Assembly: GCF_002797895.1 (NCBI RefSeq)
Contig: NZ_PGES01000001.1
Span: forward strand, 1,488,001-1,552,000
Reading direction: 5' to 3'
DNA from: Janthinobacterium sp. 67
Lineage (GTDB): Bacteria; Pseudomonadota; Gammaproteobacteria; Burkholderiales; Burkholderiaceae_D
Length of the DNA stretch: 64,000 bases
Position numbers and translations under genes: made by a program. This document shows, piece by piece, positions 41,262 to 50,404 of this stretch (the first letter of the stretch is position 1; each line of letters opens with the position of its first letter). The notes beneath the pieces were generated by a model. The model did no database searches and was not told the origin of the DNA. It saw nothing but the letters and a program-made list of their open reading frames with translations.

Positions 41262-42011
41262 TTAGTATTGGTACGGTTGCAGCCCTTCGTCCGTCAGGCG
41301 CAGCACGCGGTCGCAGCGCTTGGCCAGTTCGATGTCGTGCGTGACGATGACGAAGGCCGTGCCCAGGGTGCGCGACAGTTCCAGCATCAGGTCGAAAATC
41401 TGTTCGGCCGTGGCGTGATCGAGATTGCCCGTCGGTTCATCGGCCAGCACGCAGGCCGGCTGCGTGACAAGCGCGCGGGCGAGGGCCACGCGCTGGCGCT
41501 CGCCGCCCGACAATTCGCCAGGCGTGTGCGACACGCGCTTGGCCAGGTTCACGCGCGTGAGAATCTGCTGCGCCAGTTCGGTGGCGGGCGCGCGCTTCAT
41601 GCGCCGTATCATCAAGGGCATGGCGACGTTGTCGAGCGCGGAAAACTCGGGCAGCAGGTGGTGGAACTGGTAGACGAAGCCCAGCGAGGCGTTGCGCAAG
41701 TCGCCGCGCGCCTTTTCGCTCAGATTGGCGAAGTCCTTGCCCAGCAGGGTGACCTTGCCGTTGGTAGGTGTATCGAGGCCGCCCAGCAGGTGCAGCAGGG
41801 TCGATTTGCCGGAACCGGAGGCGCCGACGATGGCAACGCGCTCGCCGCGGTGCACGTCAATGTCGATGCCGGCCAGCACCTGCACCTTGTAGCTGCCCTG
41901 CGTAAAAGTCTTGCCCAGGCCGCGGCAGGAAAGGACGGCGGAATCGGCGGAAGCGCCGTTGGAGGCAGGTTTGTTCAGATCGGTCATGGTAGTCGTCAGT
42001 GGTTTATTCAT
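41262..42011 (-). CDS. lolD: Lipoprotein-releasing ABC transporter ATPase
   Basis: 249 residues. Walker A is GASGSGKST, the signature [15 protein letters not shown], Walker [13 protein letters not shown] and the switch His in VTHD. LolD drives release of lipoproteins from the inner membrane to LolA with the LolC/E permeases. The start used overlaps the end of lolC by 8 bases; ATG 41987 would remove a poorly conserved leader. Confidence 0.95.
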   Translation of the reverse strand: MNKPLTTTMTDLNKPASNGASADSAVLSCRGLGKTFTQGSYKVQVLAGIDIDVHRGERVAIVGASGSGKSTLLHLLGGLDTPTNGKVTLLGKDFANLSEKARGDLRNASLGFVYQFHHLLPEFSALDNVAMPLMIRRMKRAPATELAQQILTRVNLAKRVSHTPGELSGGERQRVALARALVTQPACVLADEPTGNLDHATAEQIFDLMLELSRTLGTAFVIVTHDIELAKRCDRVLRLTDEGLQPYQY

Positions 42012-43269
42012 AGCGCAGGGCTTCCGCAGGTTTCACGCGGGCAGCCCACCAGCTCGGGTACAGGGTCGCCAAAAAGGCGAGGATCACGGCCAGCACGCCG
42101 ATCTTGGTGACGTCGGGCCAGCGCAGGTCGGACGGCACGGTGCTGATGAAATAGATGTCCTTGGAAAGGAACTGCACGCCCAGCAAATGCTCGATGAAGG
42201 GCACGATGACGTCGATGTTCATGGCCACCAGCACACCGCCGCCGACGCCCAGGATCGTGCCCAGGATGCCCACCAGCGCGCCCTGGATCATGAAGATCTT
42301 CATGATGGAACGGGGCGAAGCGCCCAGGGTGCGCAAAATCGCGATATCGGCCTGCTTGTCCGTCACCGTCATCACCAGGGTCGAGACGAGGTTGAAGGCG
42401 GCCACCGCGATGATCAGGGTCAGGATGATGAACATCATGCGCTTTTCCGTCTGCACGGCGGCGAACCAGTTGGCGTTCAGCTTGGACCAGTCGCGCAGCC
42501 ACAGGTCGCCCGGCATGGTTTTTTTCAGCTCCGCCGCCACTTGCGGCGCCTGGTTCATGTCGGCCAGGCGCAAACGCAGGCCCGATGGACCGTCGAGGCG
42601 CAGCAAACGCTGGCCGTCCTCGATATTGATGAAGGCCAGGCCCGCGTCGAATTCATTGTGGCCCGCCTGGAAGATGCCGCTGACGGTAAAGCTGCGCATG
42701 CGCGGCAGCACGCCGGCCGGCGTGACCTGGCCCTGCGCCAGCATCAGGGTGACTTTTTCGCCCAAGTTGACGCGCAAGGCGCGCGCCAGCTCGATGCCCA
42801 GCACGATATTGAAGGTGCCCGGCTGCAGCGCCTTGAAGCTGCCCATGCGCGTCTGGCCGGCCACGTCGGAGACGTTCGGCTCTTCCTCGGGCAGCACGCC
42901 GCGCACGATGGCGGGTCGCAGCGCATCGTCGCGCAGCAGCATGCCCTGCGTTTCGACGAACGGCGCCGCGCCCTTCACGGCCGGATTCTTGAACGCTTGC
43001 GCCGCTTCGGCGCGCCAGTCCGGCATGCTGCCGCTGTTGTCGAACACTTCCACGTGGGCCAGCACGGACAGCATGCGGTCCGTCACTTCCTTCTGGAAGC
43101 CGTTCATCACGGACAGCACGACGATCAGCGCCGCCACGCCCAGGCCGATGCCGGCCATGGAAATGAGCGAGATAAAGGAGATAAAACTGTTGCGGCCACT
43201 GCGCTTGCCGGCCCGCGTGTAGCGCAGGCCGACCAGCCATTCGAAGGGAAGATTTTTTAACATGCTCAT
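42004..43269 (-). CDS. lolC: Lipoprotein-releasing permease, LolC/E family
   Basis: 421 residues. Short cytoplasmic N-terminus with the family motif [18 protein letters not shown], one membrane helix, a periplasmic domain of ~220 residues and three C-terminal helices ([20 protein letters not shown] and [20 protein letters not shown]). Works with LolD. A second copy is encoded just upstream, so the pair may play LolC and LolE or be two LolF/C-type subunits; which is which cannot be decided here. Confidence 0.93.
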   Translation of the reverse strand: MSMLKNLPFEWLVGLRYTRAGKRSGRNSFISFISLISMAGIGLGVAALIVVLSVMNGFQKEVTDRMLSVLAHVEVFDNSGSMPDWRAEAAQAFKNPAVKGAAPFVETQGMLLRDDALRPAIVRGVLPEEEPNVSDVAGQTRMGSFKALQPGTFNIVLGIELARALRVNLGEKVTLMLAQGQVTPAGVLPRMRSFTVSGIFQAGHNEFDAGLAFINIEDGQRLLRLDGPSGLRLRLADMNQAPQVAAELKKTMPGDLWLRDWSKLNANWFAAVQTEKRMMFIILTLIIAVAAFNLVSTLVMTVTDKQADIAILRTLGASPRSIMKIFMIQGALVGILGTILGVGGGVLVAMNIDVIVPFIEHLLGVQFLSKDIYFISTVPSDLRWPDVTKIGVLAVILAFLATLYPSWWAARVKPAEALRYE

Positions 43270-43329
43270 TGATTCATTAATTCTTTTGTAAGCAACATAT
43301 CATCGCGTTAGCCCTTAAAGCGAAGGGCT

Positions 43330-43356
43330 GGGGTCAGACCCGGCGGGTCTGACCCC
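43330..43356. repeat. Perfect 12-base palindrome between the two lolC/E genes
   Basis: GGGGTCAGACCC (43330-43341) and GGGTCTGACCCC (43345-43356) form a perfect stem with a 3-base loop. The minus strand, which carries the genes, has no T run after it, so it does not look like their terminator. It matches a hairpin repeat I know to be scattered in many betaproteobacterial genomes. Confidence 0.75.
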
Positions 43357-43371
43357 GGTTTTACAAGCCAG

Positions 43372-44649
43372 CTATTCGTAGCGCAGCGCCTCGGCCGGCT
43401 TCACACGCGCGGCGCGCCAGCTCGGGTAGATGGTTGCCACCAGCGCCAGGCCGAAGGCGATCAGGCCGATCTGCGCCACGTCCAGCCAATGCACGTCCGA
43501 CGGCACGGCGCTGATCTGGTAGATTTCCTTCGAGATGAAGTGCAGGCCGAAGATGCCTTCGATGAAAGGCACGATGACGCCCACGTTCAGCGCCAGCACG
43601 ACGCCGCCGATCACGCCCAGGGCGCTCCCCAGCAAGCCCACCAGCGCACCCTGGATCATGAAAATCTTCATGATGGAGAACGGCGAGGCGCCCAGGGTGC
43701 GCAAAATCGCGATGTCGGCCTGCTTGTCGGTGACGGACATCACCAGGGTCGAGACGAGGTTGAACGCGGCCACGGCGATGATCATGCTGAGGATGATGAA
43801 CATCATGTTCTTCTGGCTTTGCACCAGCGCATACCAGCTGGCGCTGGCGCGCGACCAGTCGCGCATCCACAGCTGGCCCGGCATCGACGCCTTCAGTTCG
43901 CGCGCCACCTGCGGCGCCTTGTTCATGTCGTGCAGGCGCAGACGCAGGCCGGACGGGCCGTCGAGCTGCAGCAGCTGCTGCGCGTCCTGCATGTTCACAA
44001 ACGCCAGGCTGCCATCGAGTTCATTGTGGCCCGCCTCGAAGATGCCGGCGACCTTGAGCGCGCGCATGCGCGGCATGACGATGGCATTGGCCGCGTCGCC
44101 CGCCTTCGGCTCGCGTTCCAGCATCAGGGTGACGTTCTGCCCCACTTTCACGTCGAGCGCCTTGGCCAGGTCGATGCCCAGCACGATGTTGTACGAGCCG
44201 GGCGTCAGCGCGCTGAAACTGCCCTGCTTCATCTGGCTCGCCACGCTGGACACGGTGGCTTCCTGCTGCGGCAGCACGCCGCGCACGACGGACGGGCGCA
44301 TGGTCTCGTCATTGAGCAGCATGCCCTGGGTTTCCACGAACGGCGACACGGCCTTGACTTGCGGGTTGGCGTAGGCGGCACGCTCCTGCGCCTGCCAGTT
44401 CGGCATGGAGCCGCTGGTGTCGAACACCTCGACGTGTGCCAGCACCGACATGAGCCGGTCCGTGACTTCCTTCTGGAAGCCGTTCATGACGGACAGGACG
44501 ACGATCAGGGCGGCCACGCCCAGGCCGATGCCGGCCACGGAAATGAGGGAGATGAAGGAAATGAAGCTGTTGCGGCCACTGCGTTTCCCGGCGCGCGTAT
44601 AGCGCACGCCGACCTGCCACTCGAAGGGAAATTGTTTGATGATGCTCAT
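43372..44649 (-). CDS. lolE: Lipoprotein-releasing permease, LolC/E family, second copy
   Basis: 425 residues from ATG 44649 (family start MSIIKQFPFEWQVGVRYTRA; GGGAG close upstream). Same layout as the downstream copy, with which it shares long stretches such as [11 protein letters not shown] and [20 protein letters not shown], showing a duplication; the periplasmic domains differ more. The symbol lolE is by position only. First gene of the operon lolE-lolC-lolD-tatD-dehydrogenase. Confidence 0.9.
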   Translation of the reverse strand: MSIIKQFPFEWQVGVRYTRAGKRSGRNSFISFISLISVAGIGLGVAALIVVLSVMNGFQKEVTDRLMSVLAHVEVFDTSGSMPNWQAQERAAYANPQVKAVSPFVETQGMLLNDETMRPSVVRGVLPQQEATVSSVASQMKQGSFSALTPGSYNIVLGIDLAKALDVKVGQNVTLMLEREPKAGDAANAIVMPRMRALKVAGIFEAGHNELDGSLAFVNMQDAQQLLQLDGPSGLRLRLHDMNKAPQVARELKASMPGQLWMRDWSRASASWYALVQSQKNMMFIILSMIIAVAAFNLVSTLVMSVTDKQADIAILRTLGASPFSIMKIFMIQGALVGLLGSALGVIGGVVLALNVGVIVPFIEGIFGLHFISKEIYQISAVPSDVHWLDVAQIGLIAFGLALVATIYPSWRAARVKPAEALRYE

Positions 44650-44754
44650 GCGCTCCCGCGACAACGATGATATGCGAGCGCGCAGTGTGCCACACAATGG
44701 GCATTTCATGCATCAAGTCTGCGTGATCCATGTGTGAAACCGCGCACGCCGGCC

Positions 44755-46056
44755 CTATTTTCCCTCCTGCGCCAGGCCGAACACGGCCAGCAGCCGCCCC
44801 GCCAGCGCATATTGGCGCATCTGCGCCAGGGTCAGACGGTGCAGCTGGTCGCCGCGCCGCTGCTGTATCGTGAAATAGCTGTCGCGCGTCTGGATGACCT
44901 GCTGCAGGTTGCGCCGGCCTGCCTCGTACTGGATGGTCCCGCCGCGCACGACGAAGGCCATCTTCTTTTCCTGCTCGTCGAGCAGGGCCAGGGTACGCTG
45001 CGCATTGGCGATGCGCGGCAGCATGCTGGCCAGGTCGGCGCGCGTGCCCTGCTCGGCGCGCGCCACGTCCGCCTCGGCCGTCTCGGCGCGGCTGATGCTC
45101 TCGTCGCGCTGCGCCAGGCTACCGCCGCCCAGCGGGAATTCCCAACTCACACCCACCGACCAGCCCCGCTGCTGGATGGTCGACGGCGGCGGCGTGGTCT
45201 TGTTATTGAGCAGATGGCTGACATTCAGGTCGATTTTGGGGGCCAGGGTGGCCGCCACGCCGCGCACGCGCAGCTGGGCCGCCGCCGCCCGCTCGCGCGC
45301 GGCGCGCAACTGCGCGTGCTGCGTATCGGCGTTTTCCAGGGCTTGCGCCGGCAGCGGCGCAAACGCGAAATCGGCAAACTGCGCCACCGGTTCGAAGGCC
45401 AGCGCTTCGAGCTTGATGCGCGCCGCCTGCTGGTCCGTCAGCAAGCCATCGTGCACCAGTTCCGCGTCCAGCTGCGAACTTTGCGCCAGTTCGCGGTCCA
45501 CTTCCGAGGCCTTGCCCAGTTCCGCCTGGCGCGTCACCTGCCGCACCAGGTGCGTCACGTCGCGCAGCCGTTCCTGCGACTGCAGCAGGTTGCGTTCCAG
45601 GCGCTGCATGTCGAAATACGCTTCGGCCAGCTTTTCCGCGCTGTCCGCGCGCGCGCGCTCCACGTCGAAGGCGGCGCCCGCCATGTCGCGCTCGGCCGCA
45701 TCGAGTTCGGCGCGGTCGGCGCCGCCGTTGTACACATTCCAGCGCACGCTCGCCTCCACCTGGTGCGTGCGGCGTTCCACGTCCAGCGCGCCATCGAGGT
45801 CCTTGCTGCGTCCCCGCGTCGCCTGCAGCGCCGCCGTCGGGAACAGGCGAGAACGGGCCTGCCTGTAGCGCGCTTCGGTGGTGGCCAGCGCCGCCTGCGC
45901 CGCGACCACCTGCGGATCGCGCGGCACGGCACGCGCCAGCAAGGCCGGCAAGCCGCGCGCGGACTGCGCTTGGAAAGCGGCCGGTGGCGTGGACTGTACC
46001 GTTTGTGCCTCCGCGTTGGCGCAGGCGAAGGCCATGCAAAGTAAAAAAGTACGCAT
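44755..46056 (-). CDS. TolC-family outer membrane protein of a type I secretion system
   Basis: 433 residues from ATG 46056, with AGGAG five bases upstream and a TGATG overlap with the adaptor gene. A signal peptide (TFLLCMAFACANAEA) precedes two TolC-type repeats of long helices (VPRDPQVVAAQAALATTEAR; GYEAGRRNLQQV-like YEAGRRNLQQVIQTRDSYF) and barrel strands (GWSVGVSWEFPLGGGSLAQR). It would form the outer-membrane duct for the ABC and HlyD-type proteins. Similar to LapE of adhesin export systems. Confidence 0.9.
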   Translation of the reverse strand: MRTFLLCMAFACANAEAQTVQSTPPAAFQAQSARGLPALLARAVPRDPQVVAAQAALATTEARYRQARSRLFPTAALQATRGRSKDLDGALDVERRTHQVEASVRWNVYNGGADRAELDAAERDMAGAAFDVERARADSAEKLAEAYFDMQRLERNLLQSQERLRDVTHLVRQVTRQAELGKASEVDRELAQSSQLDAELVHDGLLTDQQAARIKLEALAFEPVAQFADFAFAPLPAQALENADTQHAQLRAARERAAAAQLRVRGVAATLAPKIDLNVSHLLNNKTTPPPSTIQQRGWSVGVSWEFPLGGGSLAQRDESISRAETAEADVARAEQGTRADLASMLPRIANAQRTLALLDEQEKKMAFVVRGGTIQYEAGRRNLQQVIQTRDSYFTIQQRRGDQLHRLTLAQMRQYALAGRLLAVFGLAQEGK

Positions 46057-47369
46057 CACCGCTCCTGCAGGGAAGACTGCAAGCCGCGCAGCACGGGCTT
46101 GAACACATATTGCAGCACCGAGCGGCGCCCCGTCAGGATGCCCACGTCGACGGGCATGCCGGGCGTAATCGGCAGCACCTTGCCGTGCGCCGTCAGCTGG
46201 CTGCGATCAGTACTCAGCTGCACCTCGAAATACGGCTCGTTGCGTTCATCGGGAATCGCATCGGCGCCCACGCGCACCACCTGCGCCTGCACGCGTCCAT
46301 ACGTGGTGGCGTCATACGCCAGCACATTGGCCGAGGCGCGCTGCCCCACGTGGATGAAACCGATGTCCGACGGCTTGACGCGCACGGAAATCAGCATTTC
46401 CGAATCGGCGGGCACGATTTCCAGGATAGGCTTGCCCGGCTGCGCCACGCCGCCTACCGTCGCCACCAGCACGCGGTTGACGACGCCGTCGACGGGCGCC
46501 GTCACGTCGCGCCGGCTCACCTGATCCTGCTGGCCCTTGACGGTACTGGCCAGGGCGCCGGCCTTGGTTTCATATTCGCTGCGCTGGGCGCCCCACTGGC
46601 CGCGCATGCGCGCTTCCACTTCGCCCGCCTGCGCCTGCGCCTCGGCCAGGGTGGCCGCCAGGCGCGGCACGGAGGCGCGCAGGCCGTCGAGTTCCGTGCG
46701 CTGCTGCTGCACGCGCTGCTGGGCATTCAGGTAGTCGCCGCGCGAACCGGCGCCCTCCTTGAACAGGCGCTCTTCGATCGACAGGCTTTCCAGCGCGATT
46801 CTCAAGCCCGTGTCCAGCTGGGCGATGCGGCTGTGCGCCTCGGCCAGCTCGCCGCGCCGGCGCGTCACGCCTTCGCGCGCGGCCGCCGTGGCCGACGCGA
46901 ATTCGCGCTGGCCGTCGCGCCACAACTGCGCTTCCTTGGCGATCAGCTCGGGCGCCTCCTGCTGCCATTCCGACGCAAACCGGGGAGTGCCGCCGGACAG
47001 CAGCGCGTCGAGGCGCGCCCTGCCCGCCAGCGCGGCCAGGCGGTTTTGCACGCTGGCGCCCAGGTTGGCGTCGTACTGGGCCGTGTCCAGGCGCAGCAGC
47101 AAGTCGCCGCGGCGCACGCGCTGGCCCGGTTTCACGAGCATGTCGCGCACGATGCCCCCTTCCAGGCTTTGCACTTCCTGCAGGTGCGACGGCGGCGTGA
47201 TGGCGCCACGGCCATTCACGGACACGTCGAGCTGTGCAAAGGTGGCCCAGGCCAGCACCAGTACCAGCAATACGGCGATCAACGCCAGCATGCGGATGAC
47301 GATGGTCTGCGGTTCGCGTTCCGGGTCCGGGTGGGCCGCCGGCAGCGGGCGGGCGTTCAGGGCGCTCAT
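46056..47369 (-). CDS. HlyD-family membrane fusion protein (LapC-like)
   Basis: 437 residues. One membrane helix (IRMLALIAVLLVLVLAWATF), a biotinyl-lipoyl-like start (VNGRGAITPPSHLQEVQSLE), a long coiled-coil hairpin (residues ~100-260), and the C-terminal HlyD block (VTAPVDGVVNRVLVATVGGV, VDVGILTGRRSVLQYVFKP). It links the ABC transporter and the TolC-type protein. Overlaps both neighbours by a few bases, so the three genes are co-translated. Confidence 0.92.
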   Translation of the reverse strand: MSALNARPLPAAHPDPEREPQTIVIRMLALIAVLLVLVLAWATFAQLDVSVNGRGAITPPSHLQEVQSLEGGIVRDMLVKPGQRVRRGDLLLRLDTAQYDANLGASVQNRLAALAGRARLDALLSGGTPRFASEWQQEAPELIAKEAQLWRDGQREFASATAAAREGVTRRRGELAEAHSRIAQLDTGLRIALESLSIEERLFKEGAGSRGDYLNAQQRVQQQRTELDGLRASVPRLAATLAEAQAQAGEVEARMRGQWGAQRSEYETKAGALASTVKGQQDQVSRRDVTAPVDGVVNRVLVATVGGVAQPGKPILEIVPADSEMLISVRVKPSDIGFIHVGQRASANVLAYDATTYGRVQAQVVRVGADAIPDERNEPYFEVQLSTDRSQLTAHGKVLPITPGMPVDVGILTGRRSVLQYVFKPVLRGLQSSLQER

Positions 47370-49519
47370 GCCGCCACTCCCTGTTCCGCCACAGGCCTGG
47401 CCGCCTGGCTGTTCAACACGCGCATGACCTCATCGCGCGGGCCGTCGGCCACGATGCGCCCCTTGTCGAAGACAATCAGGCGGTCCACCAGCGCCAGCAT
47501 GGCCATGCGGTGGGTGACCAGCACGATGGTCGTGTCTTTCAAGGTGCGCAGCCGGCCGATCAAGCGCTGCTCGGTGGCCGGGTCGAACATGCTGCTCGGC
47601 TCATCGAGCAGCAGCATGGGCGGTTTCGCGAGCAAGGCGCGGGCCATGGCCACGGCTTGCCGCTGGCCGCCGGACAGGCGTTCGCCCCGCTCGCCCACTT
47701 CCGTCGCCACGCCGTTGGGCAGCTGGGTGATGATGTCGTCGAGGCAGGCCAGGCGGATGGCATCGAGCAGGCTGGCGTCGCCGGCCTGGCTGCGTCCCAG
47801 TTCGATGTTCTCGCGCAGGGTGCCGTGGAACAGTGTCACGTCCTGCGGCACGTAGCCGATCTGGCGGCGCAGGCTCAAGGGGTCCAGCTGGGTGCTCGCC
47901 AGGTCGTCGAACAGCACGCTGCCGCTTTGCGGGCCGTACTGATTCAGCAGCAAGCGCAGCAAGGTGCTCTTGCCGGAACCGAGCTTGCCGATCACGCCGA
48001 CTCTTTCGCCAGGACGGATGTGCAAATTGAGTTTATCGAGCAGCGGTGGCGAATTCGGATAGGCAAAGCCCACGTCGCGAAATTCGATGCGCCCGGACAG
48101 GGGCGGCGCCTGCAGGCTGGCCGCGTCGTCATCGGTCGGCGCTTCCATGATTTTATTCAGGGCGTGGTAGGACAGCTTGGTTTGCTCCCAGCGCATGATC
48201 AGGCCCGCGATCTGGCTCACGGGCGCCAAGGCGCGGCCCGTCAGCATGCTCACGGCGATGATCTGGCCCAGGGTCAGCAGGTGTTCGCCCATCAGCAAGG
48301 CGCCCGTGGCCACCACGGCCACGCCGGACAGTGCCAGCACGGCCGTGTTGATGTAATTGACACGACTGACGATTTCACGCGTCTCGACGCTGTTGGCGGC
48401 GATGGCCACCGTCAGGCTTTCCCATTTGCGCCGGCTCCACGCTTCGGCGCCCAGCGCCTTGATCGTGTCGAGACCATTCATGGTTTCAAACAGGTGCGCC
48501 GTGCGCTGCGCGCTTTCCTGCATCGAGGCGGCCACGTGGCGCGCCAGGGCCGCGCGCGAGGCAAAGGCCACCAGCAGCAAAATCGGGATGACGGCCAAGG
48601 GCACGAGCACGAGCCAGCCACCCACTAGGGCGATCACCAGCAGGAACAGCAGCAAGAACGGCAAGTCGCCCAGGGTCGTCAGGGTGGTCGAGGCAAAAAA
48701 TTCGCGCACGGATTCGAAATCGCGCACGGTATTGGCCAGGGTGCCGCCGGAAGCGGGCCGGCTGGCCGCGCGCAGGCGCAGGCACTGGGCAAAGATGCTC
48801 GACGACAGGGCCACGTCCATGCGGCGCGACGCCGTTTCCACCAGTTCGCCGCGCAGCAGGCGCAGGGCCAGCTCAAAGCCCGTCAGCACCACGACGGCGA
48901 TCGTCAGCACCCACAGGCTGGACGTGGCATTGTTCGGGATCACGCGGTCATACACGGCCATCGCATAAAACGGCACCAGCGCGCCGATGATATTGAGCAC
49001 CAGGGTGCCCAGCAGGGCCCAGCGGAAGACCCAGCGGTTGCGGTTGAAGACATCCCAGAACCAGCGCCCCGCCACCGGCATGCTGTAGAGCAGACTGCGC
49101 TGGTCGAAAAACAGCACGGGCCGCACGGCCACCCAGCGTCCAGCGGGCACTTCCTGCGCCAGCGCGGCCGCGTCCAGCCAGGCGCTGCCTTCTATGCCGG
49201 GCACGTGGCATTCATATTTACCACCGGTAATAGACAGTATCACCAGCGCCTGCCCTTCCCCGTTGAGCAGCAAGGCCGGCATTTCCGTCGGACGGCGCGG
49301 CGTGCCTGCTGGCAGCGCCGTGCCGGCCAGGGTGGCTTGCGCCAGCGCCTGGCCGAGGAAATCGGCGGCGGCCGGGCTGGCCTGGGCCGCCACGCTGGCG
49401 CGCAGGCGCTCGGCCTGCACGGCCACGCCGAAAAAGCGCGCGAGGAAGACGATGGCCTCGGCGAGCGCATCGGTGGACATGCCGGCGGAAGCGGTGGAAG
49501 TGTCGGGGGGTGGGGTCAT
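47366..49519 (-). CDS. Type I secretion ABC transporter with C39-like domain (LapB-like)
   Basis: About 717 residues. The N-terminal ~130 form a C39-peptidase-like domain in which no catalytic cysteine is seen at the usual place (C39-like, substrate-binding only). Then a six-helix exporter domain and an ATPase with GKLGSGKST, LSGGQRQAVAMARAL and MLLLDEPSSMFDP. This layout is typical of transporters for large non-cleaved adhesins (LapB type). ATG 49519 is used; no clear ribosome site. It overlaps the adaptor gene by 4 bases. Likely cargo: the SdrD-repeat protein encoded upstream. Confidence 0.92.
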   Translation of the reverse strand: MTPPPDTSTASAGMSTDALAEAIVFLARFFGVAVQAERLRASVAAQASPAAADFLGQALAQATLAGTALPAGTPRRPTEMPALLLNGEGQALVILSITGGKYECHVPGIEGSAWLDAAALAQEVPAGRWVAVRPVLFFDQRSLLYSMPVAGRWFWDVFNRNRWVFRWALLGTLVLNIIGALVPFYAMAVYDRVIPNNATSSLWVLTIAVVVLTGFELALRLLRGELVETASRRMDVALSSSIFAQCLRLRAASRPASGGTLANTVRDFESVREFFASTTLTTLGDLPFLLLFLLVIALVGGWLVLVPLAVIPILLLVAFASRAALARHVAASMQESAQRTAHLFETMNGLDTIKALGAEAWSRRKWESLTVAIAANSVETREIVSRVNYINTAVLALSGVAVVATGALLMGEHLLTLGQIIAVSMLTGRALAPVSQIAGLIMRWEQTKLSYHALNKIMEAPTDDDAASLQAPPLSGRIEFRDVGFAYPNSPPLLDKLNLHIRPGERVGVIGKLGSGKSTLLRLLLNQYGPQSGSVLFDDLASTQLDPLSLRRQIGYVPQDVTLFHGTLRENIELGRSQAGDASLLDAIRLACLDDIITQLPNGVATEVGERGERLSGGQRQAVAMARALLAKPPMLLLDEPSSMFDPATEQRLIGRLRTLKDTTIVLVTHRMAMLALVDRLIVFDKGRIVADGPRDEVMRVLNSQAARPVAEQGVAA

Positions 49520-49539
49520 GATGGATTCACAATAAAACA

Positions 49540-49568
49540 CTGCGGCGCGCCGGTCGGGCGCGCCGCAG
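49540..49568 (-). terminator. Terminator between the PEP-CTERM gene and the secretion genes
   Basis: A perfect 12-base stem, CTGCGGCGCGCC with GGCGCGCCGCAG and a 5-base loop; on the minus strand it is followed by TGTTTTATT. It should reduce read-through from the PEP-CTERM gene into the ABC transporter gene. Confidence 0.75.
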
Positions 49569-49615
49569 CGGGAACGCCATCGCTTGCGCGATGAGCGATG
49601 ATTAATGAGTAATAA

Positions 49616-50287
49616 TTAACTCAGCGCGGAAGCGCCCTTGCGGCGGCGCGCCATGAAGCCCAGCAGGCCCAGGCCCGCGACCAGCATGGCCCAGGTTTGC
49701 GCTTCCGGCACCGGCGACACGGAAAGCAGGGTTTGCGAAGCCGGGTTGACGCTGCTCAAGCTGGTGTAGCTGTACAGGTTCTGGATGGCGCCGTTGCCCG
49801 TGGCCACGCCCAGCATGGTGTTGGCCTGGCTGACGACGGCATTGCTCAGGTTTTTGAAGCGCAGGTCGCCCGTCAGCAGGTTCGTGTTGTCGTTATTTAA
49901 TTCCCACAGGGCCAGCTGGAAGGCGGCGGCGCTGTTGGCGCTGGTCGACACATTCGCGATGGACGAGGCGTAATAGCCTTCATACAGGCGCTTGACGGAG
50001 TCGCTGGCGGCAAAGGCGCCGCTGCTGTAGCTGTTCGAGCTGTTGCTCAGTGCGACATGGGGGTCGAGGCAGAATGCGAGGAAGGTGTTGCTGTCGTATT
50101 TGACTTCCCACAAGGTCGGCGAGATGGCGTTGCCCGAGCCGAAGGCGCCACCGGCCGCCGTAAACAGGCTGACGCTGTGCGAATCGACGACTTGCAGGTT
50201 GGAGGCGGCCAGGGCGCTGCCGCTGGCCAGGGCGAAGGTGGCGGCGGCGATGGCGCCGCAGACGAACAGGTGCATGGATTGTTTCAT
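49616..50287 (-). CDS. PEP-CTERM sorting-domain protein
   Basis: 223 residues from ATG 50287 with AGGAAA upstream. Signal peptide (LFVCGAIAAATFALASGSALA), a beta-rich mature part with YSSGAFAASDSVKRLYEGYY and FQLALWELNND, and the C-terminal sorting signal VPEAQTWAMLVAGLGLLGFM followed by ARRRK. PEP-CTERM proteins are processed by exosortase in exopolysaccharide-forming Gram-negative bacteria. The exosortase gene is not in the window. It lies between hairpin terminators, between the surface protein and its exporter. Confidence 0.88.
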   Translation of the reverse strand: MKQSMHLFVCGAIAAATFALASGSALAASNLQVVDSHSVSLFTAAGGAFGSGNAISPTLWEVKYDSNTFLAFCLDPHVALSNSSNSYSSGAFAASDSVKRLYEGYYASSIANVSTSANSAAAFQLALWELNNDNTNLLTGDLRFKNLSNAVVSQANTMLGVATGNGAIQNLYSYTSLSSVNPASQTLLSVSPVPEAQTWAMLVAGLGLLGFMARRRKGASALS

Positions 50288-50331
50288 CGTGGTTTTCCTA
50301 TTTCTGTTATCAAGTGTGGAGAAAAGCGTGG

Positions 50332-50375
50332 AAAAACGCCGGCGCCCCGTGGCGGGCGCGCCGGTGCGGTATTGC
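50332..50375 (-). terminator. Terminator after the SdrD-repeat protein gene
   Basis: On the minus strand a GC-rich imperfect hairpin (about 50337-50375) follows the stop codon at 50405 and runs into TTTTT (50332-50336 on the plus strand as AAAAA). Confidence 0.65.
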
Positions 50376-50404
50376 CGGGCAGGATTACGGGCCGGCAAAG
50401 GACA

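Noticed and set aside
43330..43356. Palindrome as terminator of the second lolC/E gene
   Set aside because: The genes run on the minus strand, where no T run follows the hairpin, and the gap to the next operon gene is only ~100 bases.
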